From: Sipunculus nudus
Taxonomy: Eukaryota > Annelida > Sipuncula > Golfingiida > Sipunculidae
Direction: 5' to 3'
Length of the DNA stretch: 64,000 nucleotides
NCBI GenBank assembly: GCA_026874595.1
Contig: CM049310.1
Location: forward strand, 26,213,058 to 26,277,057
The position numbers and the translations under genes are program-made. The notes under the pieces were generated by a model. That model did not search any database. It was not told the DNA's origin and saw only the letters and a program-made list of their open reading frames with translations. Below, one piece after another: positions 1 through 13,622 of the stretch. The stretch's first letter is position 1, and each line of letters starts with the position of its first letter.

Positions 1-2962
1 GTGTATAATATTTAAGTACTCCATTTCTGGACAAAGGATGAATTTGTTTTTGAAACACTCATTGGAATATTTACTGATTCCGAGGCGATGAATTTTTGAG
101 AATGATAGTCGGACGTACTCTTGTGGAAGTTTCTTAGATCTTGCACAGAAGTAGATCCATACAATTGAAATCATAGTCTATTCACCTTAAGTTGTCAAGT
201 GTTTAAAAAGGTGCTGCATCAGGCTTTAACAGAATTGTTTTATGTAAGATAAACTTGAAAGTGGCAAGGTGCATGGAGATCTACTGACAGCCTTAAGTGT
301 TATGCAACAAAGCTGAATGACTCGTTTACTTATATTGGTGAAACTTAACCTCTAAATTAGTTGGAGTACCGTAACTATTGCCAGTGTCCTCATGTGGCCA
401 TGATCACATAACTGCAATCAATCTGACCATGACACTGTCAACAGCAGGGTGACAAGATCAAACTTTATGTTATCTAATTAAAAATCAAACCAGTACTGTT
501 CAGTTACATAAAATCCTTTATTGTTGCTCAACATTAACTGATATTTTGGCTTTCTTTTGCCCTTCAAAACAATGTTCAGTGCAGCAGGAAAATAGTAGGG
601 AAATTAAGCTTCCATGTATACTACACACTGAGCTTTTTGTTTCAGTTTTATGAATAAAACATTAGAAATATCTTTGGTGAAAAACGATATGTGATATGTA
701 CTACCAAATGAATGAGTTACTCCATGCATGATTATAATTCATTGATTTGTGAGAGTGAATTTTAAAGTTTGTTTTTCCTGTTCAAAGTAAATGATACTGA
801 TAATTTCAGGGTCTCCAGCGTATGGTCTATAGGTTTCTTATTTCATCTCTATTCTAAAATTCAATCTATATGCTTCTCAGTTCCTAGATATGTCAATATC
901 TGTTGAATATAAAAGTAAATTAGAAATAATTTGGACCATGAAGGTCCTGAATTAGGGGCCTGCTATGGCCAGTTCCTCAAAATGTTTGCTGTGTGGCCAT
1001 ATTTGATTTCAGATTGGTCTAAAATGTATCACCACAAATGATCTAAAAGGGTCCAGTCTTTAGAAGAATTACTGCAATATCTAGAAGTTCATTGAGATAA
1101 TTCTCTTGTAAGGATTTTACAATTATTGCCTGGCAGCCATATTGGATTATTAAAAAATCTGTGATTTGAAAGCAACCATCACCTTATGCATAGATGTCAG
1201 TTTTCTGTCAATTTTTTGTGACAGAAAATTATAGATTTTGCCCTGGCAACCATATTGGACTTTGGGCAGGTGGGGAATAAAATAGGCCCTCATGGACACC
1301 AATCATCAGTGTGAATTTGAGAAAGATCAAATATATCTTTGAGATACTGTTTACAAAAGAAAATCATGGATTGTACTCTGGTGGGCATACTGGGATTTGG
1401 ACAGATCAGTAATCCTTTGGCTTCAGCCTTCATTCACAAAAATCTTCCTTGTGAATTTGAGAGAGATCAGATTTTTTCTCTTTGAGATACTGAACGTGAA
1501 GGAAAGCACCATGCACTGACAGATAGACAGGATGGACAAGGCTTACACTAAAAGTGGTGCCCTAATTACTGCCCTTTTAAAACAAGTGTGTTCATTTATG
1601 ACACATAATAGTGTAGCTCTGACATTCACTCCAATAAATTTACTTCTGCCAATGATACTTATATAAATAACTTTAATAATTTTGCACTCTTAAACTTTGT
1701 AAAAGTTACCATTTTTTGTCAGATGAGTATAAACACCAGCACAAGTGCAATATTAAAATATGTAATAAGAAAAGAGACTTGGTGCTTCCATATTTTACCT
1801 GGCACATAATATTTGTTATCATAAAATGCCAATATTTGTGCCACATTGCCTTGGGGCATATCATAATTCTGGTCTTCCCCAGGCAGAGCATTATAACATA
1901 AAAATGATTGCAGCCATTGAATGTCACTTTAATGATGGGAAGTTGGCCTGGAGGTAGAGAGATGCTATAAACAAATAAATGTCACATATACAGACTCTAC
2001 TAAATAAATGTCACATATACGTGCATACTCTTGTAAATTGAAAGGCAGCCAAAAAAATCTGTTATGGCTAAAGTAGTGTTTGGACAATCTAGCAGGGGAC
2101 CCATTATTCTGTATGTCATATATCTAAAAAAATGTCATACATGAATTCTGTGATGCCAGATCATGTAGATTACAGATTAAGATGTGCTAAGGTCATTGTC
2201 ATAAAAAAATAATTGTATTTACTGATGGAGGCTTTATCAGATGTTTACTTTAGACTCTGGAAAATGTCAGTTTAATAATTTATGAAGAAAACATTAAAAG
2301 AAGAATAGAATAAAGCTAGTTCACTGATATCCACAACTTTTTTTCACAAAGTCAATTAACAGAGCATATTCACCCCATTAAGAATAACACACAAACATAC
2401 ACAGTGAAACACCATTTCTGTAAAACTTTTACTGCTGAGAAACCACTCACTTTCACACTCACATCTTCATTACAGGCAACTCTGTATCATAGATTGTTGG
2501 AGCAAATGAGACAGAGTCTGAAATATTAATATATTTTTAAAATTGATATAGATTTTAACTCAGACAGTAATTAAGTCATCTGAGCTATATAGAGTGATGG
2601 TCTTTTGTCCATGTCCATCATATCAGTCCATCTTTTACCAGGGCACAAATCAGAACTATTGTAGTTCAAGACCTGAGGCAGATCATGTGTTTATAAACAA
2701 AATGTTTGCTGCTTTGCAGAAGGTGGGTTTAAAACATACCCTGACCATGTATTCCTTAAAAACGTGAAGGTTATAGCTACTTGTATGCTTAACTTAAAAA
2801 GTGAAATAATTGTACTGTATATGATATGAAAGTCCTTTGCCTGACTTGATAGTTTGTGCCCTATTGAATAATTTTCGGATGTCATTTATATTTATATCTA
2901 CCTTGTTTAGATTCTTTCTTTAATATTTGTACCTATATGTAAATTGAATATTACTAAATCTT
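1..2962. other. Gene-free AT-rich DNA, probable upstream or intron sequence of NOS1AP
   Basis: No open frame with recognisable homology and no exon-like segment was found. The missing 5' NOS1AP exons (start of the PTB domain) are not visible here. At about 940-1530 there is a degenerate direct repeat of roughly 120-140 bp (phrases such as 'ccatattggac' and 'gtgaatttgagagagatcag' recur), ending in a GACAGATAGACAGGATGGAC-like tail. It is probably a decayed interspersed element. Confidence 0.5.
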
Positions 2963-4456
2963 AGCTCAGCTGACTGAAAGTGAACTAAGGTAAAGGAATG
3001 GTGCTTTGTCCATCATGTCTGGGTGTCCATATGTTAGCAGGGCACAAATAGTAACTACTAATCCTAGAAACTTGTTACTAAATATTCAGGTAGGTTAATA
3101 AAAAATCGCCTTGAAAACCTGAAATTAGGTTACTGCATCCTATATCCTCCTAGCTACAGGGCTCATAAGTACCCCCCCCCCCCCCCCCAGCATAGGTATA
3201 AATTTGATACAAAACTTCCAGTATCTTAATAATAAATGCATGGATTGCCATGAATCTTGCCTTGAATATTAATTGATAATAACTAGTTTTGTCAGTTCCC
3301 AAAAACTGAATGCACCACCTGTATGTGACAGCAGTTTTGTCAGTTTCTCAGCTGTGGTTTCATCCAGTGTCCTGAAACCCTTATGTTTATTGATTATGAT
3401 TGGTTTCTTCAGTTTCTAAAGACTGGTGGCCCCACCTGTATTTTTCAATTTTATGCATGTTTTCCTTTATTTTGAGACTGCCATATTATATTGATACTAT
3501 CAGATTTGCAACTATGGATTCATCTGTGTCCTGAAACTTGTGTTTGTTAGTGCCCTGCTTGTATAAACAGATGCGATATATTAATCACTCTGTCCGTCTG
3601 TTTGTTCGTCTTTTTGTATGTCCGTCAAATTTGTTTCCTGATGATAGCTCCAGTTTGGTTTGTCAAGTGGATTTCAAACTTGTCTTATATATGGCTCACC
3701 TCTAATGCAAGAACTCTGTTGGTTTTTGGGGACATGAGGTCAAAGGTCAAGGTCACAGGGGCCATCTTTCCACATTTTTTTGCGGATGATAACTCCAGTT
3801 TGGATTAACATATCAGTTTCAATCTTGATTTAAATATGACCCTCCGATAATGTAAGAATCTTTTTGATTTTGGGATCATGAGGTCAAAGGTCAAAGTCAC
3901 AGGACTCACTTCTTTAAAAAAATTATGGATATATTTCAAGCCAAACTTTTCATCATAAAAATATCCAACTTCCAGATATTGCTCCCCAGCAAATAGTTGA
4001 AGAAACTTATGGATTTTGGGGTTACAAGGTCAAATGTCATGGTATGGGGGGGTCCATCTGTCAAGATATTAGTTTCCAGATGATAACACCAGTTTGGTTT
4101 GAAATATTGGTTTCAAACTTGACTTATATATGGCCCACCAGTAAACAAGAACATGACCAACTACTTAAGAAGGATTGTGGATTTGAAGCCAAACTTTTCA
4201 TAGCAAACCTTCTGTCTTCCACATGTAGTGCACCTGCAAAAAGGGGAAGTTACCTTTTGATTTTGTTTTCACCAGGTCAAAGTTCAAGGTCACAGGGCCC
4301 ATCAACTTACTAATTATTCTATGGGTGATAACTTCAGTTTGGTTAGACAGGTTGGCTTCAAACTGATCAAAGGACCCATATTTTGAAAAAGCTAATAAAA
4401 TAATCCTTATTAAAGTCAAATTCAGCTGAGCGTCTAGACCAATGGGTCCCTAGTTT
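2963..4456 (+). mobile_element. Hairpin-ended non-autonomous element with DR1 (AGGTCAaAGGTCA) array, copy A
   Basis: The left end is the TTAGCTCAGCTGAC...GTGAAC hairpin-like motif. The right end is GACCAATGGGTC followed by CCTAG and a flanking T. The interior holds 140-150 bp tandem monomers, each with AGGTCA-type half-sites (near 3736, 3880, 4028 and 4274), usually followed by CAAGGTCACAGG. A 17-nt poly-C tract lies at 3172-3188. The ends resemble Helitron/Helentron-derived elements (3' hairpin, CTAG, then T), but there is no helicase ORF, so it is non-autonomous. Related copies lie at about 32228-33245, 33670-34990, 54632-56566 and 61173-62793. Confidence 0.65.
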
Positions 4457-7130
4457 GTTTTGGTGATTTGAGCAAAAGAGTCAACATAGTTATAACCGAA
4501 GTTTAGCCACTTTTGTCCAGTTTTTTTTTTACAATACTTTTTAAACTGGAAAGTAGTAGAAAAATATGTATTTTACCCTGGTATAAAGAGTAGGGATTAT
4601 AACTAGGGGATTATTATTTAACAAGTCTTATGGTAAAATTATGGTAATGTTTCCATGTATTAAGTCCTACTGATCAAAATGATAGTTTTCTCAGTTAAAA
4701 TACACAAATCAGTTCTTGTGGCTTATTTGATATATGTAAATATATATGTGAAAAGAAATATAATTCAGCTTGCTGTATCCATTTGGTAATATACTTTATA
4801 AATCAGTTTAATGTCATGCTAGTCATTTATTCTGACTGACAGACAAAAAGCATTTGATTAATAATGAAATCCTTTTTTTTTGCATAATATTATAAGTAAT
4901 AATGCTTACATAAAAGGTTTGGCAGCCATGAAGTAATAGAATTTTTATATTTTTTAAAGTTTATCACTTCCGTTGAATGCTTTATTAATACTCCAAGTGT
5001 AAGCAATAATAATGTTGACAATCAACTTTTAGTTGACTAAACTGTTTTTGCAAAAATGTTAAGTTCAGTTTATCATAAATCTTCTTGGTTGCAGTAGTCC
5101 TTTATACATTCATACACAATTTTTTGTTTATATTAAATGGTTACTTTGATATTTACAGATAGCAGTTTTTTTTAAAGTGTACCTGAGCACTTATTATATA
5201 ATAATATGATTAATTGATAGCTCATCCCAGTAATCAAGCAAAATTTTAACAATTGAGGCAGCTAAAATAATTTCTATAAATAGTAATGAACAGTTTATAA
5301 ATTCTATTAAAACTGGTCCATTTAAAGCATCTATGTCTCAAATAATAAAATATGGATTGACCTGTTATTTGCTATATGCATGTTGAACTTGTATGACCAT
5401 ATTTATTTTATGAGAGAAGTGGCAATGTTTTATGATTATTTTGAGAGCTGTAAATAGCAGTCATGATACAGTTTTAGTTCTACAATCTATAGTTTGTATT
5501 TTACCACTACCGAATGTCAGGGGCATAGCGTCTGAGCTTTTCAAATGCTAATTCATATACAAGAATATGTAACTATGGCACTAAGTGATTTTCTGTGTTT
5601 TATTTTTTTTAATACAGTCATAGTCAGATTCAGCAGAGTGCCATGACCCATGTTTCAGATCTGAGAATGGACTCAGCAGAGTTAGTATAAAAATTGAAAC
5701 AAAATGAATAAAACAAAGTGATTGGTGTAATTTTATGTGTACTATACATTGTATGTTTAATTAAGCAGCTAGGAGTTAGACAAGCCATCCTGTTGGTGGT
5801 AAATTATTACAGTCATATGAGAAAGACAGTTCGGAAAGAACCAGCATAAAGAAAGCAGATAAATTCTGTTTCTTGTAATACCACCTGGCCATTCCTCTAG
5901 AGAGAACAGATATTCCCCTAGAACCCTGGTATCATTTTATAAGTTTCATCCATTTTTTCAGTATTCGTGCTTCATATTTAATATAAGGAAAATCCTCTCA
6001 GTGTTTTCTTATTAGTAAATTATTCATAACAACAAGTATCATGCTGATGATGTATTAGTAAAATCTCTGTGTGAGTATAATAAAGCCAGGTGTTTATGTG
6101 CAGGCGGCCGGTCTCTTGTCTCGTAAAATATGGACATTACAGTTATATTCATAGCTGGTGTTTCCCAGAGAGCAGATCATCTTTACTGAACCGTACTCTG
6201 TTTCCCTTTGTGAGAGCTGTAGGTGAGGCAAGCAGATACATTACATTTTCTGAGTGGTGTCTGAGAGGTTTTATCACAGAGATATGCTTGTGGACTAATC
6301 GTCTAGATTTGTTGATCATAAAAATGTTACAATCGAAAGGACACAGGTCAGGCAGGCCATTATCGTGATAGCTTCTGTTGAATATCCATGTAGTTGTTAA
6401 TTGATTCCCTCTTGGTAAATTTGATCAACAGCCCCAGAATCAGCTATTAGTGAATGCAAGATGCATTAGAATCACTGCTGAAAAAAATGTGTAATGTTGT
6501 TGATGGAAATATTATATGCATATTTGTCTGAACTTTTGCTTTGTTCTCAGCTGACTTTGTCAACTAAGCTGTAGTCATAACCCTTTGACTCAAATGTTTT
6601 TCACTTATGCTTGGATCTTGCAAGATTCTTTTTTTTTTTTTTTACAACTTCTGTTGTTAAAACCTAAATCACATATCACATACAGCAAATATGTGTGATA
6701 CCAAGATTGAATCTTAGGTTGTTCTGACCTACTTTCTCTGAACTCTGGGCATAAGCATTAAACCCATAGTAACTGTATGCAGAAATTTTTCCCATATCAT
6801 AAATAGTCAAGCTGAGCCAATTGTGAAAAGGTATCTCCATTGAAAGAAACCATATGGATACAAGTGTTATGCTGAATCTATACATTTTGAAATTTAGTCT
6901 CTCCAGTGTCTTCAGCAAACAAAAGCTTTCATTCATATATTAGATCAGGTATGTAACACTGTCGCGAGGCACTTGCATCTTGGGTGTTAATTGATTTACA
7001 ATGTAATATGCATTAGAAGATGCTCTAAGAATTTAAATTAATAATAAATTAATAATAAATTAATGAGACTAGTATGAGATATGTCTCCTATTGAGCATTT
7101 TAAAGGCAAAGCCTATATACTATTTAGTGG
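4457..7130. other. Gene-free AT-rich DNA
   Basis: I see no supported gene or structured repeat. Open frames here are short and of ordinary composition. The 92-codon frame at 6090-6368 shows no domain and no convincing splice context. Confidence 0.5.
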
Positions 7131-7385
7131 AACCCCTCAGTTTGAAACCTGCTGGAGCATCAAAGAACCGTGACCCTGCTGAAGCCTCGAAACCCTGCCA
7201 GAGCCTCAAAGAACTATGCTGGAGCCACAAAGAACCCTGTCTGAGCCTCAAAGGACCCTTTCTGAGCCTCAAACAACCCTGTCTAAGCCTCAAACAACCC
7301 TAGTTGATCTTCAGTGTACCCTGTCAGAGCCTTAAAGGACCCTACTGGAACCTCAAAGAACCCTGTCTGAGCCTCAAAGGCAAAA
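7131..7385 (+). repeat. 21-bp minisatellite
   Basis: About 12 degenerate copies of a 21-bp unit (CCCTGTCTGAGCCTCAAAGAA). Since 21 is divisible by 3, one frame stays open over about 210 nt and reads as a seven-residue repeat (P-C-L-S-L-K-Q/G). There is no splice-site or homology support for coding use. Confidence 0.8.
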
Positions 7386-10138
7386 TGTTGAAATCTTGAA
7401 AGAACCTCAGAGATTCATTCTCATGTCTTGAAAATTGGTTATGACAGATTATTCTTGGCCCATGCATATAAAACCTTATGATAATACATCAACCTAACCC
7501 ATATAATTTCCTTCTTCATTTAAAAAGTGCTACCAAATGACCCTGGACTTATCCTTAAGAAAGGAAATGAGACGAAACATTCAACAACACTACCTCCTTA
7601 ATGAACCATGATTTCCGTAACTTAATTTGCTTTTAGCTGTTTTGAATGTTTTTACGTGTCAGTCTAGTCTGCAGTCAGACACAGGTGATGTAACAGGTTA
7701 CTGTCTCACACACTGGTACTTACTGCTCATTCTGCACACATGCTGCCAGACACCAGATACATGCCATAATTAAATCTTTCCAGACACTTGATGAATATTA
7801 AAAAAATTGCAAGGTAGAAAGTTAGGGACATGAGCAAAAGCCAGTTTCCTTTGATGTTGATAGGAGTCTGAGTTTTCCTTGATCACCGTAGTAGATGACT
7901 GCTGTTACTGTGATTATCGGGTAATTTGGAATATGAAAGATATGGAACTCGCATGTGAGGGAAACATATTTCATCATCTTAAGTAGACCAGGGCAGTTTT
8001 TAGCGCTGGGTGTGATGTATTAAACACTTCCTGTGGTTATGGGTATTATAGAGAACCATAGCTTCTAATATTGTTTAATTTTGTTGAACTCATTTCACCA
8101 AGAGCCAGTTTGTGTGCAAATGGTTTGAACAGAGAGCTTAATTTAGAAAACATGCTCTCAAATCAGCAAATAGAACTTTGCAGAAAAAAACTCAAGGTTT
8201 TCATCTACTGATAAGATGTATTTATTGAGTAACAATAGGAAATTTCTATAAGCTATTAAGCCATCATTTTGAATTATGTGTCTTTCTAAAACTGTTGAGC
8301 CACCCAATTGTCATAACCATAAATTTTAACTTTTGCAGTAAATTTTGTTCATTTTACTCTTATCACAGCTGTAACACTTTTTGTTTTTCATTAAGCGGTC
8401 TCTTGCCATCCATCCAAATATGTTAATTGTAGATTTTTATGTTTTTTAAGTTTCAGCAGATGTAAGAGGAAACGAGGGTCCTCAGTAGAACACCTACCTT
8501 TGCCATTTAAGATAAAACAACCAGATCAGGAACTTTATCTAGATCATCATCAAAATTTCAATGCTCAATCCCGGGCCATTACCCAACTCTTTTATAAATG
8601 TGTTTGGAATTGTTTCAGTAGTTTATGAATAGAACTGCTAACAAACAGAAAAACAGGCAGGGGAAAAACATAACATCCTTGGCAGGGAAGAAAAAGTATT
8701 ATACTTATACAAATTACAATATATTTGGAAAGGATATTTATTTCATGGTCTGAAGAAGGTGGAATGTCAAAACAAACATCTAGAAAACAAGGAATCCAAA
8801 AATGTGGCTTTTTTATCATGAGAACCTTAAAGAGGTGAAAGATTGTAACATATAGGAATATGCAGAATATAGAAGAATATGCTGAAAGTGAAAGAAAGAA
8901 ATTTCGTTTAAACATGAAACACTGTCAGAATTTGTTTGCAATGAGAGGTGGATGAGCATGAAGGTTATGTTCGGGTTGTTAGTCATAGTCAGGGTTTTAC
9001 TGTGACATTAGAATTGTTGAAGAACATAGTGAACTCATTAATAATTATAAATATTTATGATTAAACTGATTTTACTATGAATTATGGGAGGATTCATGTT
9101 AAACGTGTCTCCATTATTGGTCTCTGCTGAATACTTTGTTTTATAGGTCTCTTTTCCTGTGACATTTCAAGATCTGTCATAATTTTGATATTACTGTCTG
9201 TAATGAGACATTGCTGTGGGATTGATATTTCTTGTAGGATTACATCTGTGGGGTGTGATAGTGATGAGGTATCCTTTGATGTAAGGTAAAACCCGCGGCG
9301 AGTCTATTATCACTGTCTTGAGCGTCGTCACATTTCACTGCTCATTCAGAGACGGCTCCTAAGGCCAGGGACAGAACTGCGTGACAATAGCACATTCCCC
9401 ACAGTCTTGTTTGTTCGATTTTTAGTTTCAATACTGATCAGCCAGAGGCTGTGTGACTGGTTCTGTGATCCAGTCAGGCAACACTTTGTTATCATCTGCT
9501 GCGATCTTTACTTCCAGCTGTTTGGAGATTTAGGTAAACTCCTTGTTTGAATGCCGTCACTTCATGCGTCATATTTTTCATAACTTTTTATCAGGTGTAA
9601 ATACCTCCTTACCACCAAAGTAATGACCAGGATGCATATTTTAAACTATACATACATCTGTAGGAGATTTTTTAAGCAGAAAGATATAGCTTCTCAGACT
9701 TTAAGCCTGCTTGACATGAAATATTTTGTGAATGATACATTGCAGCATTCTCCTCAGGCAAGGACTATATATAATAAGTCTGAAATGTTAAAAACTGACA
9801 GGTGCTGGTTGCTGCTGTAAACAGCCTACCAGGAGCTTTTATATATACAGTTCACCCATGAAATAACAATGCTAAAAGAAAAATGTACATTTTTAGTTAA
9901 TACTGGTTATTAGGTGTTAAACAATTGTTTTTAATTTATTTTTGGTTATATCCAAAGAGGCATATTTATTTTGTCATATTTAGCGCATTAAAGTAAAAAT
10001 GTATGAATTAGTAAAATTTTTCCAACAAGAGACCTAACAGCTTTAATCTTCCTTGTTTGTGACTTAAATACATTGTTTTGACTCCACAGAGATGATAAAG
10101 ATATTATAATCGTGAGTTCCCTTCTGTTTTGTGAGTTA
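7386..10138. other. Gene-free AT-rich DNA
   Basis: No recognisable exon or repeat structure. A hydrophobic 107-codon frame on the minus strand at 8592-8915 is the largest open frame. It has biased F/I/L content expected of AT-rich chance frames and is not called. Confidence 0.5.
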
Positions 10139-10697
10139 AGCCCAAAACACACTAACGCGCACGGCAGGCGTCACGCGCGCGGCTCGCGACAAATTCAAAA
10201 CACACTAACGCGGCTACAACACGCGCGACACGCATTGATTGGATGGTTTTAACAAAGCACCTATTGTATTTTTTGTAAAAATAGTAATTTTGATAATCAA
10301 GATTTGGTTTAATTGTATACAAATATATATACGTTATGTTTTATATTACAAATATGTGTAAATATGACAGAACTCACTATTCTTAACAATATATATATAT
10401 TTGTGTTGCTTTGATGCAGGTTTTCTATCCAGATAAAAATTAATAATTATAGTTTTATCTTAGTTTAATATAGAATGCGAGTACTTGGGAGGGAAACCCT
10501 CTCTTTAGATATGTCATTATCAGGAATCCCCGCGCTTCAAGCAATACGTGTCAGAAATCGCTCCAAGAGCGATAGCTGAGGCTCGACGCGTGCGTGATGC
10601 GTGACGCGCGTGTTAGTCGGTTTTGTCATTGATAAATAGAGTGGAGCGACTTTTTTCAGATTTGATGCATGACGCGCGCATTAGTGTGTTTTGGGCT
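10139..10697. mobile_element. MITE, PIF/Harbinger-like, CpG-rich ends
   Basis: Terminal inverted repeats AGCCCAAAACACACTAA at the left and its inverse TTAGTGTGTTTTGGGCT at the right, flanked on both sides by TTA (10136-10138 and 10698-10700). A 3-bp TWA target duplication is typical of PIF/Harbinger elements. The subterminal parts are CpG-rich (repeated acgcgcg/gacgcgcg), unlike the AT-rich surroundings. There is no transposase frame. Confidence 0.8.
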
Positions 10698-13560
10698 TTA
10701 GAACTTCTTTAAGGCATGTGTTATTACTTAAACCCTCATATAATATTCACATTTTTAGTGTTTGAATGAAAATTCCTTGATAAATATTCACAAATATAAA
10801 GATGTCAGTGGACTTTTATAATCATGAAATTGCTTGGAAGTTTGCAATCACAAAATCATTTACTTCTTAAGAATTTAATAAACACTTGAATCTTATGAAC
10901 TGTTGTCATGAGTAAGTAGACACATTTCATTCAATAGTTAACATCATTATATGTAGACACGTAGCAGTGTTTTGTAAGCACTGGGCATTATATTGGCAAC
11001 ACTGAAAAGAGGCTAGGCTGACTGGGTCTGTTTATCTCTAAGAGTTAAGGGTTGGTTATTATGTCTATACATACATGGTAGGAATCAACAAATTAATGTT
11101 TGGTGCTGTTTTATATCATGCTGGATATGTCTGGTTTGTAGGTTGATAAATCTTACAAAATTCTTACATATTTGTGTCCATTGGTTTGGCAGGGGAAGAA
11201 AATATTACAGTTTATGATTCCTGTAGGTTTAAATTAGTCCCTGCTGCCAATATAAATTACAGAGGTAGCAAAATAAACAGCCATATAAATTAAGAGTCAA
11301 GGAATCATAAAGCATTATAAAAGGAGTTGGCAAATATACAAGTCTGGTGTGGTTGTTAGTCTGAAATATAAAACACAGGGAGTGGTGTGAGATTATTCTG
11401 TGAGCCTCATTTATGACTTTGTAGTGCTTTCTCTAACTGGTCCAGGAAATACTTGAATTGCAAGCTTAAATTATTGATGGATTGAGCTTTCACATTTAAG
11501 TGTATGTGTCACATAAAAATAAACCTTCTGAATAATTTGTTTTCCTTTATTTGGTTATTTTTAACATGTAGGTTTGGTTTTATTGTGAATATTGCTGTGA
11601 ACTGCATGTGAACAGGAGTAGATTTGCTCTCACTGTGTTTAAATTCAGTTGGATATACTTAAATAAAATTATTATTTAAACAAAGACATATTTTCTTAAC
11701 TTTCTCATGGATGCGTGTTGAATTAAGCTAAATTTAATTTATGAGTTATTTTAATAATGTTCAAATTAATTGAAAAAATAATGTACATCCAAGATCATAT
11801 TGCCAGTGCCTGTAGAGAAAATGAATGACTTCTTACTTCTCTTATAACCCTTTTCCTAAAAAACTGGGATGCAGTTTCAAAATTACAACAGATTACCTAT
11901 GTTATTTAGAGTTGATTGAAATTAAGTTTTATTTTTAAACTGAAGACAGCTTATTTTTCAGGATTTATTGATAGTTATCACTGTTATTGAAGTAAGCATC
12001 CTCAAGAATCATTTCATCATTAATTTTAGTGCAGAAAAATAAAATTCCATTGTTGGGTAAAAAAAAAAATCCCCAGGTATTGTATACAAATGAACCAGTT
12101 TATTAGACAGAAAATAAAAATAATAAGAAATTAGATGTGGTAATTTTTACAGACATATAAGTGTGGCAATAACACTCATTGAATGAATAGAAGTATGGAA
12201 CACATCAAGTAAAACTGAAAGACTGACCTGAGGATATGAGTTATTTTATACTAAAAGATATTTTATCCTGTTGAATGTGAACCCAAGATATGGTGTTTAT
12301 GTTGACTTCTTTAAATTATTATAGCTGGTACCACCAACACCCAGCAGTATCAGCCAGTAGGGACTTTATTCCCGGTGACAAGTGGGTGTGCTTGCCACAA
12401 TTTACTAGCTTCTTTCTTAATTTAAATGAGCAATTAATTTATTGAATGTGAGTTTTATTAACTCTAGTGAAATAGCTGAAAAGATGGATTAATTAATCAA
12501 AATTCATTGGGAGTGTGGCAACCAATCGTGACAGGAATTAGATCTTTATTAACAAGACTGAGGTGTTTTTGTTCTCCTGAGTTCTGTCAGTTTTCACTGG
12601 ATATTGCCGGGAGCTGAAGTCAATAAAATGTGACACATCGTTCAAGCTGAAGTGATCATTACAGTTTTGTAAATTGCGTACAATGAAAAAGGTGTCCCCC
12701 TCTTGATTGCAGAAACTGGAATAATGGATAACTCAAACTGGTAATAAGATTTATATGATTTCACTATTATTAGTTTTGTCCAATAAACGTGTTCAGTTTA
12801 GTTTCTTTGCTGACCATTATGTCAAGGACAGCACAGGCATCCCAGAATGCCTCAGTGTGTTCTGTAGAATTCTACACTATCCAAGGTTGGAAGTAAGGAA
12901 TTCACTGGCTTAAAATGTATGCTCATGTCAAGAGCTAATTGTTCTTTTTCTAATCAAATAATAATAAAAGACTAAAATTCTCTCTAGGGTACCCTGGTTT
13001 ATTGCGAAATATATACAAACAGAATCTGGAAATTGGTGCCATGCAATGTAATGAACATGAATTAAATGCTTGGAATCTATCAGAATTTGTACCAATTTTG
13101 TTCCAGTCAGATCATTTCTGATTTCATTAATTTGCCAAAAAGGTTTGAATTGCCTCTTGTTTGTTTGTACCAATTTAATATATGCATAAGATAAGGATAT
13201 CATACTTTTAATGTATCCTTATATCTGAGTAGATGCAAGTGGATCAGACTTATCATTGATGGCACAGATAAAAATGGTCAAAGAGTAAAACTTTTATAAT
13301 AATAATAATAACAATAATAATAATAATTTTCATGAAATATCTATACAGAAGGAACAACTTTTTAAATAAGAAAAAAATCTAATAAACATTCTATTAAAAA
13401 AAAAGCATCAGGTAACCTGAATTTCAGATGGCTTTATTATCATTCACTGAAATGAGTTATGATTCTGTTAATGGAGATTTGTCTTGCATTATGATAAAGA
13501 GAACAAGAAGAAAAAATGTTTTAAGTGAGAATTTTAGTGATCTCTCTTTTATTTTTGTAG
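10698..13560. other. Probable NOS1AP intron
   Basis: AT-rich sequence with no exon recognised. It ends in a consensus acceptor (tttttgtag) at 13560. A short AAT microsatellite lies at about 13297-13327. Confidence 0.5.
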
Positions 13561-13622
13561 AAACAACAGTTTACCAACTGGGACGATGCACGACTCATGG
13601 TGATGCAGCATCCCATTTACAG
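13561..13622 (+). CDS. NOS1AP: NOS1AP exon (PTB domain, [17 protein letters not shown])
   Basis: Begins phase 0 after ttttgtag and ends phase 2 before GTAGGA. It encodes the PTB segment equivalent to the vertebrate W-x-[WD]-[DE]-x-x-x-[LM]-V-M-Q-x-P-I-Y-R stretch just before IFYVSHD. Confidence 0.92.

Noticed and set aside
7091-7303. Repetitive 70-codon ORF (PCLSLKQ repeats)
   Set aside because: The open frame follows from a 21-bp minisatellite whose unit is a multiple of three. There are no other coding signs.
8592-8915. Hydrophobic 107-codon minus ORF as a membrane protein
   Set aside because: The F/I/L-rich composition is what AT-rich noncoding DNA gives. There is no homology, splice context or conserved motif.
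1-13560. 5' exons of NOS1AP (start of PTB domain)
   Set aside because: Searched by eye for the conserved KYIG...PRP...AMRRIRYEFK segment in all frames and found nothing convincing. They are probably outside the window.
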